From positions 186,001 to 250,000 of the forward strand of contig JAFEMH010002570.1 of NCBI GenBank assembly GCA_022495995.1: a DNA stretch of 64,000 nt, in the 5' to 3' direction. Position 1 is the first letter of the stretch; each line of letters opens with the position of its first letter. The notes beneath the pieces were generated by a model. The model did no database searches. It had not been told where the DNA came from and saw nothing but the letters and a program-made list of their open reading frames with translations. Positions 1-9,615 of the stretch are shown one piece after another. Source of the DNA: Adenophora triphylla var. japonica. Its lineage: Eukaryota; Streptophyta; Magnoliopsida; Asterales; Campanulaceae. The position numbers and the translations under genes are program-made.

Positions 1-870
1 AAAGAGAGATGTTTTCCTTAGGCCCCTCGAACAGTGATAATGATGAAAGTGTATGGCCATACCCCAATGCGATTGGATTATCATTATACTCAAGATCGAG
101 AAAGCATTGAACAAATACAAGTTGACGTGGACTATGACTTGTGTTCAATATAACATCGTGAGACAAAGGGAGAAATGGAAGTGTACCGTTGGAAACGTGA
201 ACTCTTACGTTATATTATTTGGGTAGACATAATGGCTTGCTAGAGTCCGCTTATGTTTTATGAGTGTCGATATGATCGGGCTCATTGCCAACATAATATA
301 ATCCTATTGGGTCACACACAACTAGAATGAATTAGTTAAACCAAAGGAAGAATATTGAGGATTCCTCATCAGACTTGTCTGGTCGTGCGACAGACCATGT
401 CCGTGTGACTCGACTGGTCGTGCGACAGTACAAGTCACAGAGGCGGTTTACAGACTGGTTTCCTAATTTGATTAGAAAACAAATACCATACTAAAGTAGT
501 ATAAATACAAAAGTATGTTAACCCTAAAAAGCTAGCTGAAATTCTGAAAAAAAAAATCACAACAAAATTCTCAATATTCTTCAAGGTTTATGATCTAGCA
601 ATCATCAAGAAATCGTTCTTGGTTCATTCAAAGATGTGGATACCATAAGAGGGTCTTCGCTCGTACGACGATCAAGACCTAGAGTTCGAAGTTTGTGATT
701 CAATATCACATCAATACATTGTTCGATAGCTCAAGAATGGAAAGCGTTCAAGGTTGGTTATTTCTATCTCATAGGATTCAAGTTAATTGTATAGAACGGA
801 TCCTAGGCTCTTTGGGTTTTGTGTTATTAGATGCTTAATTCCGCTGCGCATGGACCCATAGAACCCAACA
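1..870 (+). mobile_element. 3' part of a Copia-type LTR (solo or truncated)
   Basis: The stretch aligns by eye with the full LTRs at 43332-44942 and 53817-55377. It shares the AAAGAGAGATGTTT start region, the GAGAAAGCATTGAACAA block, GGCTTGCTAGAGTCCGC, and the 3' end CCGCTGCGCATGGACCC...ACCCAACA, where it stops at 870. A TATA-like TAGTATAAATACA lies near 500. It is clearly more diverged than the two LTRs of the array, so it belongs to a sister subfamily. The region near 380-440 has its own repeated motif (GACTGGTCGTGCGACAG, twice) where the array LTRs have GGGACGACTCGT repeats. No primer site or internal region follows position 870, so it is a solo LTR or a 3' LTR whose element lies outside the window. 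Confidence 0.75.
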
Positions 871-1469
871 AGTTATTTACATCAAAACTATGAAATAGAC
901 TTCTCAGTTTATAATTGTGAAAACCATTATACAGTTTTATACTCATGTGTGAACAAATGATAAATGATTTTCTCAGTTTTTTACAAATGAAAAATAATTT
1001 TATTTTATTTATAAAATTTAAAATATATGATGAGTAAACTTGTTTGATTCGTCTTGGCGATTCGATTAAAACAGTGATTTCGGATAATTTTTTCGACTTT
1101 TATATTTTGAGAAATTGCATTTTAAAAATTTAAGAGAAAAAAAAGGAAGAGAGAGAAAGAAAGTAGGTAAGGCATGGTTAGCGATCCGTAGTATACGCGC
1201 GTGAGGGTATGAGGTGCAATTTGGTCCAGAAAAAATTGAGGGACTTTTTGACTGTTTTGATAATGTTAGTCCTTAAATGTAGTTTTTATTTGGTCGGGGG
1301 ACTATTGTTCAAAGCCTCCATTAATAAGTTGTAATAATAATTATATTCATAAAAATGAAATTGATACTTTTATCATTAAATTGATACAACATTTTGTATC
1401 CCAATTAAGGACAGTGTTCCTAGGAAATGGTGCAGGCCATTCAACTCTGATATTTTCTTTTCTGCCCAT
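871..1469. other. AT-rich intergenic stretch, no gene seen
   Basis: No coding or repeat structure could be supported. It contains runs of A/T and a short GC-richer piece near 1180-1300. Confidence 0.5.
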
Positions 1470-1905
1470 CACTCTTATCAACCATTAACTTTGACAATGT
1501 GCGAAGTTGACTCAGCATACCAATGCACTTCCGCGTCTCTTTTAGACTCTCGTAACCCCAGATTGTTCATTTTTTCTTCAAGTTGCTTCAAGCTATTAGT
1601 GATCTCACTAATCTTGAGAGTTGTAGCAGGACTGAACCTAGAAGCAGTGTGATTGATGCTATAAAAAACACCAGAAAAAAACTTATGCAGCTTACTGTGG
1701 TGGCTTGATTCAGGTTCATCCACCACCTGGCAACCCCGAGCTTCAGAGCCGAAATCGTCCACAAAGTCTTCAATGTCGTAAACCAGATTCTGAACATCAC
1801 TCAACCACTCTTGAACAGATGGCTCAGAAGCGTACGTCTTCTGCGTCCCTCAGCACCGCCTTAATTCTCGACAATATATTTCCCCACTGCTTGAGATTTT
1901 TATCA
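1470..1905 (-). pseudogene. CNL fragment: coiled-coil domain fused to an LRR piece, NB-ARC missing
   Basis: Reading the minus strand from about 1905, one frame gives LKQWGNILSRIKAVLRDAED, matching the NLR1 stretch LKKWTYMLLTIQTVLEDAED. A frameshift follows near 1830. The next frame (1804 downward) reads VQNLVYDIEDFVDDF, the EDVID-type motif of Rx-like coiled-coil domains. Near 1545-1475 the DNA instead matches the NLR1 segment IGLLTHLRTLSKF, which lies in the LRR domain roughly 600 residues downstream of the coiled coil. The whole NB-ARC is therefore absent and the join is a deletion, not an intron. With a frameshift, no P-loop and only about 140 codons, it cannot work as a receptor. It shows that the CNL cluster had at least three members. 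Confidence 0.8.
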
Positions 1906-2055
1906 ATTCACAATTTTACTCGGATGATTAAATTTACAATAACAAAAATTTCAATTTCACTTGGATGATTAAATTGACATTAATGTTTGGTCAAAGTTCA
2001 CTTGTGTGACTATAATTAATCGAATGAGACTATCTTTTCGGGACAGGGTTAGTAT
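1906..2055. repeat. Stowaway-like MITE remnant
   Basis: Words such as CACTTGGATGATTAAATTGAC, GTCAAAGTTC and GACTATCTTTTCGGGAC resemble the better preserved copy at 4830-4968, which ends in GGGACGGAGGGAGTA. The terminal repeat is eroded here, so the boundaries are approximate. Confidence 0.45.
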
Positions 2056-2070
2056 CATTTAATAACTTGA

Positions 2071-2352
2071 TCAAGCGTCAGACCATTCTATCTCCAATTC
2101 ATCCCGACTTGACGGCACTCCCAACGCTCTCCAAACCGCCTCCGACCCATCCACAATGCGAGTAGGACACGGTGGTTGATAATCATGAAAACCATCACAC
2201 CCCATAGTGGAATCACATTCATCACCAACCATAGCCTTAACACTCTTACCATTCCCATAAATCTAATGTAATTTAAGCACATCTTCTTCTTAGCAAACGA
2301 CCCGTAGAAAGTGCCACGACAGGCGTGCCATCCGGGTGGTACTTATTTTCTC
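2071..2352 (-). pseudogene. Kiwellin (ripening-related protein) C-terminal fragment
   Basis: On the minus strand the region encodes NKYHPDGTPVVALSTG (about 2352-2305), then after a frameshift KSVKAMVGDECDSTMGCD, YQPPCPTRIVDGSEAVWRAL and a C-terminal WSDA before a TGA at 2071-2073. These are the conserved second half of kiwellins, secreted Cys-rich double-psi beta-barrel proteins; one maize kiwellin is known to block a fungal chorismate mutase effector. No start codon or signal peptide is present. The fragment ends abruptly at about 2352, where the opposite-strand fragment begins. The frameshift around 2245-2300 and the missing N-terminal half make it a dead remnant. Confidence 0.8.
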
Positions 2353-2354
2353 AA

Positions 2355-2800
2355 TACAATTACCTCAAGTTTCCATTTAAAAGTATCTATCCTTTTATCT
2401 CTCATTCTCGTCATTTCACTATCCCTAGAAGTTGAAGCTCAAACATGCAAAGCAAGTGAAACTATCAAAGGGAAAAAAGCCTCCTCCTGGACAATGCAAC
2501 AAAGAGAATGACTCTGATGGTTGTGTCCAAGGAAAGCCCTACACTACTTATACGTGTTCACCTCCGGTGTCAAGCAATACCAAGGCGATGTCTGAGTGCG
2601 ATAACAACTATCACTCTGATGACACACCAGTTGTTGCACTATCTACTGGATGGTATAGAGGAGGGGACAGGTGCCATAACTTTATTATGATAAATGGAGA
2701 TTACAAGCCCTCCATTGTGTTTTTACTAAAGAAGGTTAGAAATGATAGGACCCTAGTTGAGACATGTTTTACGAACCATAAGGTAAGCATGCAAGCATAA
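2355..2800 (+). pseudogene. Kiwellin (ripening-related protein) N-terminal fragment
   Basis: The plus strand encodes a secretory signal-like segment (VSILLSLILVISLSLEVEA), then TCKASETIKGKK. A frameshift at the A-run near 2473-2480 follows, and another frame continues as PPPGQCNKENDSD, YTTYTCSPPVSS, ECDNNYHSDDTPVVALSTGW, GGDRCHNF, then loses similarity near 2690. The order and the Cys pattern match the first half of kiwellin. The C-terminal half is missing here, although an oppositely oriented C-terminal half lies directly upstream (2071-2352). The two pieces overlap in content (both contain TPVVALSTG), so they come from two gene copies, not one inverted gene. The expected start Met of the signal peptide is not visible. 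Confidence 0.82.
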
Positions 2801-5128
2801 ATACAACCAAGGATACATCTCAATCTGATACTATAAACGTCATGCCATTTCTGAAATGCCCTCAGACTACAGATCTGCCATTTACTACAGATATATATGC
2901 AAGAATGTGGTACTTCTCCACCCCCTCCCCTCCACGCTAATTATGCATGTCCTATAATTTTACAACCAATCCTAATAGAAGTCATTCCTTTGTCTTAACT
3001 ATCCTCACTCTAAAAGAATAAGATGACGGAATAGGTTAAATCTGACTGTGGTTAGATTACAACCATATCTCCTCACATAGTACAACAAAGCAGTCATTAT
3101 TAAAGCAACGGTATAGTTCTGTTTTTGACCGTAAACTTGGAACTCTATAAATAAAAACATTATATATACCTCATATCTTATATTTCCTTGTATCCAACAT
3201 CTAACACTCACAGGAAAAACCTTATATATTCATAGATTAGCATATTTCTTCTGTTTCAAAAGGATCAGCCATAGATTTCAGATCAAAAGAACCTAAAAAG
3301 AACCTAATTCTTGAACGCCTACTGTTCCTGTCCAAAAAATCTTGACTGCCCTTTTCAGTGTTATTTCTGGTCTATTTGCTGCAGTGGTTTCGGAGATGAT
3401 TGAAATTTGAACATAATACTAATATCTGAGTATGCCAAATGAATTTTAATTTCAGACAGATTCCTGTTAGTTTGATTTCAGACATATATCTTCATACACA
3501 CATTGTCTTCAAACTCTGCACCAGCAGTATGATTTCACTTGACAGTGATTCTTTTCTGCCATTACAAATAAAGATTTTGAATATCCGCACTACATAACCT
3601 TTTATCGTATTGCATTCAAAACTTAAAAGATTTTGAATATCCCAAAAAACACGAGTATAATCGAAGAAATCTAGTTCGGCTGATGAAGAATACTACTCTG
3701 TTCGTTCTGGTAACAAATGGTGCAATGCAATTTTTCTCGTTATAGCTGTTGAGAATCTCAATGTTCAGAATGGATCATGCATTTGGGATTGTATGTCGTG
3801 TATTTGTCTGCTCTCAATGTGGTGCCTCAGGCAGCTCCTTCCCTCTGTTATCCCATTTTTCTTGCAAGTCTCTGCTTCGACATTCAAACAAGACAAAAAA
3901 ATAATTAGAAAATGACATGCAAAGCAGATTACTTAGATTTTTCTTTTACCAAATGAATGAAACTAACCTCTGATAAGAAAAACAAAGAGGGATGTGAAAG
4001 GACAAATAAGTTTGGGAAATGATTGCAGTGTAGTTTGACCTTCTTCTATACATGTTCCTTTCCTTGTTACTCTTCGTATTCATAGCCTCCATGCACATAA
4101 GTTCAGTAGCCATCAGCTCACCAATCACGAACCTGTGAAAAATCAAATATAAAGTTCAGATATGAGCCATGTCCGTGAGCTGCTTCTTGCTCGTGGAAAT
4201 GCACCCTAAGACATGAGACTTGGATAAAGTTCAGGAAAGGAGAATGATCGTGAAATGGCAATAAATATGTGCATGAGAATCTAGTAACTTACCAATTAAG
4301 AACAAGAACAACTGATAAACCTTGGCAGGCTCCCAACTCCTCCAAAACCAAACAAAAAGAACTTTGACAGTGGTGAGCTGCTTCTTGCTCGTGGCAAAGG
4401 ATATCAGATATGAGCCATGTCCATGATCCCATAGTTTTCGTATCTCGGCTGCAATCATTGCTGATGTGGAAATTCTGGAGTTCCCCCAATTCATAGATGG
4501 TCAATCCTGAGAGACGTTAGCCTATTCATGTTGTTACAAAAAAAAAAGAAGGCTTAAGAATGCAAAGAAAACAGGAACAGGGGTATTATATGTAGGCAGA
4601 AGTTAAGAAGTTTTGGCAAGGTACGTAATAGTATGACTGTATGAGGACTATAAAAGGCCAAAATCAAGCAAGAGCAAAAAATGATAAGGACAAAATCATA
4701 GATGACTGAAATATGCAAGCATAATTTAATTTGGAAATTAAATGAGTACTAATTTTTTCTCCTGTTTACTTTGATTAATAATTTTATGTTAATTTATTAT
4801 CCTAATGAAAATATAAAATTTGTTATTGATAGTATTTTTAATGTTGTATCCCTAACAAGTTTCGGAATTTCATTTGGATAAATTAATTAACATAAAATTA
4901 TTTGTCAAAGTTCCAACCAAAATTGACTCAAAAAGTGGGACTATCTTTATGGGACGGAGGGAGTATGTAGTAAAACTTAATTTTCGATATTAAATAATGC
5001 ACAAACCCAATATAATTTTGGTACAAACCCAATATGTGAATGCAAATAAGTAGATATGATTACTCATGTCTATGTAATAAAAGTTGAAATACGAAAGAGG
5101 CGCACCAGGAGGATTAGGAGTTAGGAGG
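2801..5128. other. Non-coding stretch downstream of NLR1
   Basis: No convincing gene was found. It may include NLR1 3' untranslated DNA. A short duplication is present: GTGAGCTGCTTCTTGCTCGTGG occurs near 4171-4196 and again near 4374-4399, each close to an ATATGAGCCATGTCC copy. The 4830-4968 part is a MITE remnant, listed separately. Confidence 0.5.
4830..4968. repeat. Stowaway-like MITE (one end preserved)
   Basis: It ends in ATGGGACGGAGGGAGTA, the reverse complement of the Stowaway terminal repeat TACTCCCTCCGTCCCAT. The internal CATTTGGATAAATTAATTAAC and GTCAAAGTTCCAACC resemble 1906-2055. The other terminus was not located. Confidence 0.55.
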
Positions 5129-5420
5129 TTACAACCCCCACATTAATTCATCATCTATCTCCGCCTGTGGGATGTGGGATATTTTGGGCCAATAATCTCT
5201 TTTCTCTTTCTTACACCTTTCTTCTAGAACTGGGCATCCTCTAATTTCAAGACTTGAAAGCGTTGGAAGCAGAGTTTCGGGCAGGTTGCAAAGCTTAGAA
5301 CAATCTGATAAGATGAGGTGTTGAAGAGAGGAGAGGTTTTGAAGGCCTTCTCCAAGAGATTCCAAATTAGGACAATTGATGTAGAGGTGTTGAAGAGAGG
5401 AGAGGTTTTGAATTCTTCAG
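5129..5420 (-). pseudogene. Displaced C-terminal LRR tail of NLR1
   Basis: In a different frame from the main NLR1 reading frame, this piece encodes ESLGEGLQNLSSLQHLILS, then LPETLLPTLSSLEIRGCPVL, ERCKKEKRDYWPKISHIP and a stop at 5129-5131. The string CP.L.ERC followed by a WPKISHIP-type ending is the usual last repeat of CNL proteins. A duplicated 27-bp segment (AAAACCTCTCCTCTCTTCAA core, at about 5318-5340 and 5391-5413) encodes two consecutive repeats and lies beside the break. One base gained or lost near 5405-5425 disconnects this tail from the 1257-residue frame. Confidence 0.85.
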
Positions 5421-8400
5421 ACCAGATAGTCTGAGCGTGTGGAGAGAGGTTGGAAGGGTTGCTAGGCCCCACTCCTTAATTGGCTGCTTTACTTCCCTCA
5501 TTTCTAGGTATTCCAATTTTGGAGGCCAACGCCCTCCACTTGGATAATCCTCCAGATTTTCACAATCACTGATTATCAAATGTCGAAGAGAGGTGAGGCT
5601 TTGCATCTCATTGGCGCACAACATGTTCTTTAGGTTTGAGCAGTTCCAGATTCCAAGAAATATGAGAGTGGGGGGCAGACTTTTTTCTGGAATTGACTCT
5701 ATGCCCTGACAATTCCTTATCTCTAATCGAGTGAGATGAGTCAACCCTTGTGGTATCGATTTTATATTTGACCATCTGTAAAAACTAATCGATTCAAGCA
5801 AAGACAAAGACAAAGACAACCATAACTTCTCTCCCTCTTCATCTGCTTCCTTCAAATTCTCACAATAACCAACTGAGAGATGCCTGAGAGTTGTGGGTAG
5901 CTTCTTGCCCATGGGAAACCATTTAAGACTTGGACATCCTTCAATTAGAACATTCTCGAGATTAGAGAATTCATATTCTCCTAGTCTTCTGTCGCTCCTA
6001 CTGCTTTCCTCCTGCTTTTCAATTTTATGCTCCAAATATGTTGTTGATACCAAGCTATCTTTCAGCTTCTTACACTTATAGATGGTCAATCGCCTCAGAG
6101 TCGTGAGATTGTTTTGCCAATTCGGCATCTTCTCAAGCTTATTACAATACCTCATTTCCAGACTCTCAAGATTGTGAGGCAGCAGTTGCTCTTCATCTCC
6201 CAACAATTCTAGTTCTCCACAATTAGATACAGTAAGCGATTTCAATTTCCTTAGTATCTGACATGCAACTTCTTCTTCCCACAAATATATCAGTTCATTA
6301 CAAAGACGAACAATTAGATCCTCAACTCCTCCCAAACACTCAATAATCCCTTTATCTAGTTTACTGAGCCCTGATATACCCAAAATATCCAACTTCTTAA
6401 CAGAGCCAACCCCAACCATACTCCTTAGAATCATCTCCCCACAACCCCACAATCTTAACGATACAAGTGATGGAATCTTTGGAAGTGAAACCTTTTTAAG
6501 TTTCCTACAACTCCACATTTCCAGATTTTGTAGGCTTGGGAATGTTCCTATATTTTCATCAACATACCATTCCTTCCAACCTTTCATATCATAAAAGCTT
6601 AGATCTATGAGTGACTGGAAAGCAACATTATGAGGAGAGCAACTTCCCAGAAACTCCGGACCCACTGCTTTCACCCCATCCATGCCTTTAATGAACAACT
6701 CCTTGAGTGAAGTTAATTGTCCTAGTGGCGGTAAATATGTGCAATTTTTGCAACCAATCAGACTCACCTTCACCATATCACAGAACGAGTGATCCCCAAC
6801 CCAACTAGGAAATTTCTGACCACCATAGAATTCAATTTCCAGACTTGCCAATCCTGTTTGAGGCTTTAACGCTTCAAGTACTTCGGGCTCAAGTCGTCCT
6901 TCTCGAGTACCACCAAAGTTGTTACTCCAGTTCATCTCCAATCCATGAAGACCCTCCTTGCACAATAAATTTGCCTCCATAGCATCTTGCACGTTCATCA
7001 CCTTCTCAATGCCAATTATTGAAATCGTTCCTTGGAGATGGTGTAGTCCCTTCAACTCGGTTATTTTATGCCCATCGCCCTCGCCAATAATAAACTTTGA
7101 CAGTGTGCGAAGGTGAGTCAGCAAACCAATCCCCAATGGCATCTCTTTTAAGCTTGGTGTATCAACAATGTCTAGATGTCGTAGATTGATCAACTTATGA
7201 ATGTTTGAGGGCAACTGAACAAGCTTCCTGCAGTCGTGTAATAATAGTGTTTGCAAGTTATAGAGGTCACAAACAGATTCCGGCAAGTCTGTGATGCAAG
7301 TCCCTGAAAAATCAAGATATCGGAGGTGATTAAGGTCACCTATTGATTTTGGAACCTCACTTGTGAAATACCCATTAAAAGACAGTGCTCGTAAGCACGG
7401 TAACTTTGAAAAGTCTTTGAAAACCAGACTACTTGAGTAATAACGATCACGTGACATTCCCCCTAAATGTAAAATGGTGCGAAGACCCCGAGCTGCATTA
7501 AGAGCCTTGAATGTTTTGAAATCAACATAGGCATGGGATATGAATGATACGTGCTGTGTCTCTTCAGAAACCTTATACTGCCCATTACTCACCATTTTAT
7601 TATCCAAACAAAGACATGTTAGACCAGCAACAAACTGAGCTAGGTCATTGTTGAAATCATGCATCAGATAGCTTGATTTATTTCCAGTTGAAATTTGGAA
7701 AAATGACCTTGATAGCAGCTCATCAAAATACTCAGAACCCAACTTTTCCATCTGCTCCTGCTCTCCTGACGACTGCTTCAAGAAACCTTGCGACATCCAT
7801 AACATAATTAGCTCCTGCTTGTTGAACTCGTATCCCTTTGGAAACAATGAGCAGTATACAAACAAAGGCTTCAAATACGGAGGAAGATGATGATAGCTTA
7901 ACCTTAGAGCAGGGATAATTGCATTGCTAATTTCAACTTCTACCCACTGCTCTACCCTTCCTTTAGTGCGGAGGAGGCAACCCAGTGACTTTGCTACCAA
8001 AGGCAAGCCTTTGCATCTCTTTGCTATGATCTCTGCAACTTCTTTAAAATCAGGATGCTCATTGAAATTTGGTTTTCCCAAGGCATGTTGAGCTAAAAGA
8101 GAGAGACAATCCCCATCTGTTAACTCCTTCAACTCATAAACTTCCTTAGAACCCATAATATTTGCAACATCTTGACTGCGAGTAGTGACTATAATAGTGG
8201 TTCCAGGTGCCCCATAACGAAAAGGTTTACATAAAAGTTGCCATTTTGCATAGTCTTGATTCCATACATCATCTAAAACAAGAAGAAACTTTTCCTTGGA
8301 AAGCTTCTCCCTTAGCTTCAATTGAACCATATCCAAGTCAATATTATGAAAGGAGTCTTTCATATTATGAAAGTCAATATTATACACCTTCACATAAATT

Positions 8401-9140
8401 ATAATGCTTATCTTGAGAACATCAAAATCTTCAGGAACAGATACCCAGGCTCTATTATGAAAGGAGTCTTTCACTCCCTCATTATTGTAGAGAGACTGAG
8501 CAAGCGTGGTTTTACCTATACAAGCCATTCCCTTTATGGAGATGACGCGAACTTGGCCATCGTGATCACTTGCTTTGTCCTCGAGCAACGATTTGAGGAT
8601 TGCACTGCTTTCTTCATCTCTGCCATAAACACGAGTTGTATCCACCAACGTACTCTTGCAGTTATTGCTCAAGTCTAGAGACAACTCTTGATCTCCTGGC
8701 TTTTCAGATTTTCCACCAACGTACTCTTGCAGCTTCATAATTTTCTTTCGTTCTTCAAGTTCTTTCAACCTATCAGAGATCTCACCAATCTTCCGATCCA
8801 AATCATAATTGAATCCAGAGAAAAACTTAGGCAGCTTACCGGAGCGGCTTGATTCAGGTGTTGCTATCATCTGGCAACGCCCAGCTTCAGTGAGCAAATC
8901 ATCTACGACGTCCTCGATTTCAAAAGCCAGCTTCTGAACATCTTTCAGCCACAGTTGAATATCATTCTCTTCTAGCTGCCTGTCTTCTGCGTCCTCCAGC
9001 ACCGTCTGAATCGTCAGCAGCATATAAGTCCATTTTTTGAGCTTGTGATGATTTCCGCCAGAGGGAATGAAGGACGAAGCAAAAGGGGCCAAGTTCTCAA
9101 TCAGCAACGACACTAACGGAGAGACACACACTTCAGCCAT
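5367..9140 (-). CDS. CC-NB-ARC-LRR immune receptor (NLR1), C-terminus shifted out of frame
   Basis: This is an intracellular immune receptor of the CNL class, an ATP/ADP switch that senses pathogen effectors. From the Met at 9140 it runs 1257 residues in one exon. The Rx-type coiled coil covers about 1-130, with EIEDVVDDL at 74-82. The NB-ARC spans about 170-500: P-loop GMACIGKTT at 204-212, kinase-2 LLVLDDVW near 286-293, RNBS-B TIIVTTR near 315-321, GLPL 378-381, and MHD 493-495. Leucine-rich repeats follow from about 540. The P-loop has AC where GG is usual; G, GKT and spacing are kept. About 13 residues are missing before LSYHHLPP compared with NLR2, removing a KIWEL-type motif. The frame ends at 5367 because of a one-base indel near 5405-5425; the true C-terminal frame continues to 5129. 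Met 9140 was chosen because MAEVCVSPLVSLL is the normal CNL start. An in-frame upstream ATG lies at 9332. Confidence 0.9.
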   Translation of the reverse strand: MAEVCVSPLVSLLIENLAPFASSFIPSGGNHHKLKKWTYMLLTIQTVLEDAEDRQLEENDIQLWLKDVQKLAFEIEDVVDDLLTEAGRCQMIATPESSRSGKLPKFFSGFNYDLDRKIGEISDRLKELEERKKIMKLQEYVGGKSEKPGDQELSLDLSNNCKSTLVDTTRVYGRDEESSAILKSLLEDKASDHDGQVRVISIKGMACIGKTTLAQSLYNNEGVKDSFHNRAWVSVPEDFDVLKISIIIYVKVYNIDFHNMKDSFHNIDLDMVQLKLREKLSKEKFLLVLDDVWNQDYAKWQLLCKPFRYGAPGTTIIVTTRSQDVANIMGSKEVYELKELTDGDCLSLLAQHALGKPNFNEHPDFKEVAEIIAKRCKGLPLVAKSLGCLLRTKGRVEQWVEVEISNAIIPALRLSYHHLPPYLKPLFVYCSLFPKGYEFNKQELIMLWMSQGFLKQSSGEQEQMEKLGSEYFDELLSRSFFQISTGNKSSYLMHDFNNDLAQFVAGLTCLCLDNKMVSNGQYKVSEETQHVSFISHAYVDFKTFKALNAARGLRTILHLGGMSRDRYYSSSLVFKDFSKLPCLRALSFNGYFTSEVPKSIGDLNHLRYLDFSGTCITDLPESVCDLYNLQTLLLHDCRKLVQLPSNIHKLINLRHLDIVDTPSLKEMPLGIGLLTHLRTLSKFIIGEGDGHKITELKGLHHLQGTISIIGIEKVMNVQDAMEANLLCKEGLHGLEMNWSNNFGGTREGRLEPEVLEALKPQTGLASLEIEFYGGQKFPSWVGDHSFCDMVKVSLIGCKNCTYLPPLGQLTSLKELFIKGMDGVKAVGPEFLGSCSPHNVAFQSLIDLSFYDMKGWKEWYVDENIGTFPSLQNLEMWSCRKLKKVSLPKIPSLVSLRLWGCGEMILRSMVGVGSVKKLDILGISGLSKLDKGIIECLGGVEDLIVRLCNELIYLWEEEVACQILRKLKSLTVSNCGELELLGDEEQLLPHNLESLEMRYCNKLEKMPNWQNNLTTLRRLTIYKCKKLKDSLVSTTYLEHKIEKQEESSRSDRRLGEYEFSNLENVLIEGCPSLKWFPMGKKLPTTLRHLSVGYCENLKEADEEGEKLWLSLSLSLLESISFYRWSNIKSIPQGLTHLTRLEIRNCQGIESIPEKSLPPTLIFLGIWNCSNLKNMLCANEMQSLTSLRHLIISDCENLEDYPSGGRWPPKLEYLEMREVKQPIKEWGLATLPTSLHTLRLSGLKNSKPLLSSTPLHQLS

Positions 9141-9332
9141 TATAAGAAGATAGGAAGGAAGAAGAGAAGGAAGAAGAGAAGCAATCAAGGATGAGAAATA
9201 TTCAGAAGTAAGGTGGAGAGAATGAGAGAGAGAGAGAGGGAAAGAAAGGGGGATGTTTTGTTTAGATAAGAGGGTGAAGGATATGAGACTTTGTTTCACC
9301 GGTAACTTTCCGAGAAATGAAGAGGAAATCAC
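9141..9332 (-). promoter_or_regulatory. NLR1 5' leader with in-frame upstream ATG
   Basis: The frame is open for 64 codons upstream of the canonical Met, beginning with another ATG at 9332 (MISSSFLGKLPVKQSL...). The sequence is pyrimidine-rich on the coding strand, as plant leaders often are. The same leader with an in-frame ATG occurs at NLR2 (62474-62653, 60 codons). The length difference is 12 bp, so the frame is kept in both copies. It is either a plain untranslated leader or an N-terminal extension. Confidence 0.6.
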
Positions 9333-9362
9333 TGTGTTAGTTCTTAATTAATGAATATGACA

Positions 9363-9615
9363 TATAGTATAAATTAAACCCCTGAACAGTTTTATGAACA
9401 ATTTTGGAGGGATTTTTCTCTATTTTGCCCTCACTATTTAGTCTGTTTCCTATTTTGCCCTTAATGGGCTTTGGGTTTGGGCTAAGAGTGGGCTTTAGGA
9501 GTATTTACTTAAATTAATTAACTGATTTTTTTTTTTTTTAATTTAAAAAAAAAATTAATTTGAAAAAAAATAAAAAAAATACACCCGTGTCCTTGGACAC
9601 GGGCATATGTACTAG
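9363..9615 (+). mobile_element. 253-bp Helitron-like insertion
   Basis: The paralogous flank at 24731-25200 reads GACA directly followed by TTTTCTATAAAC. Here GACA (to 9362) and TTTTCTATAAAC (from 9616) are separated by 253 bp. The insert ends with a perfect hairpin (CCCGTGTCC, 2-nt loop, GGACACGGG), eight bases, then CTAG at 9612-9615. It sits between host A and T with no target duplication. Those are Helitron 3'-end rules. The 5' end is TATAGTATAA, not the usual TC, so the class is likely but not certain. Confidence 0.72.

Noticed and set aside
8207..8678. Plus-strand frames within NLR1 (and the mirror minus frames at 63155-63611)
   Set aside because: Antisense shadows of the NB-ARC coding region, conserved only because the CNL genes are paralogues.
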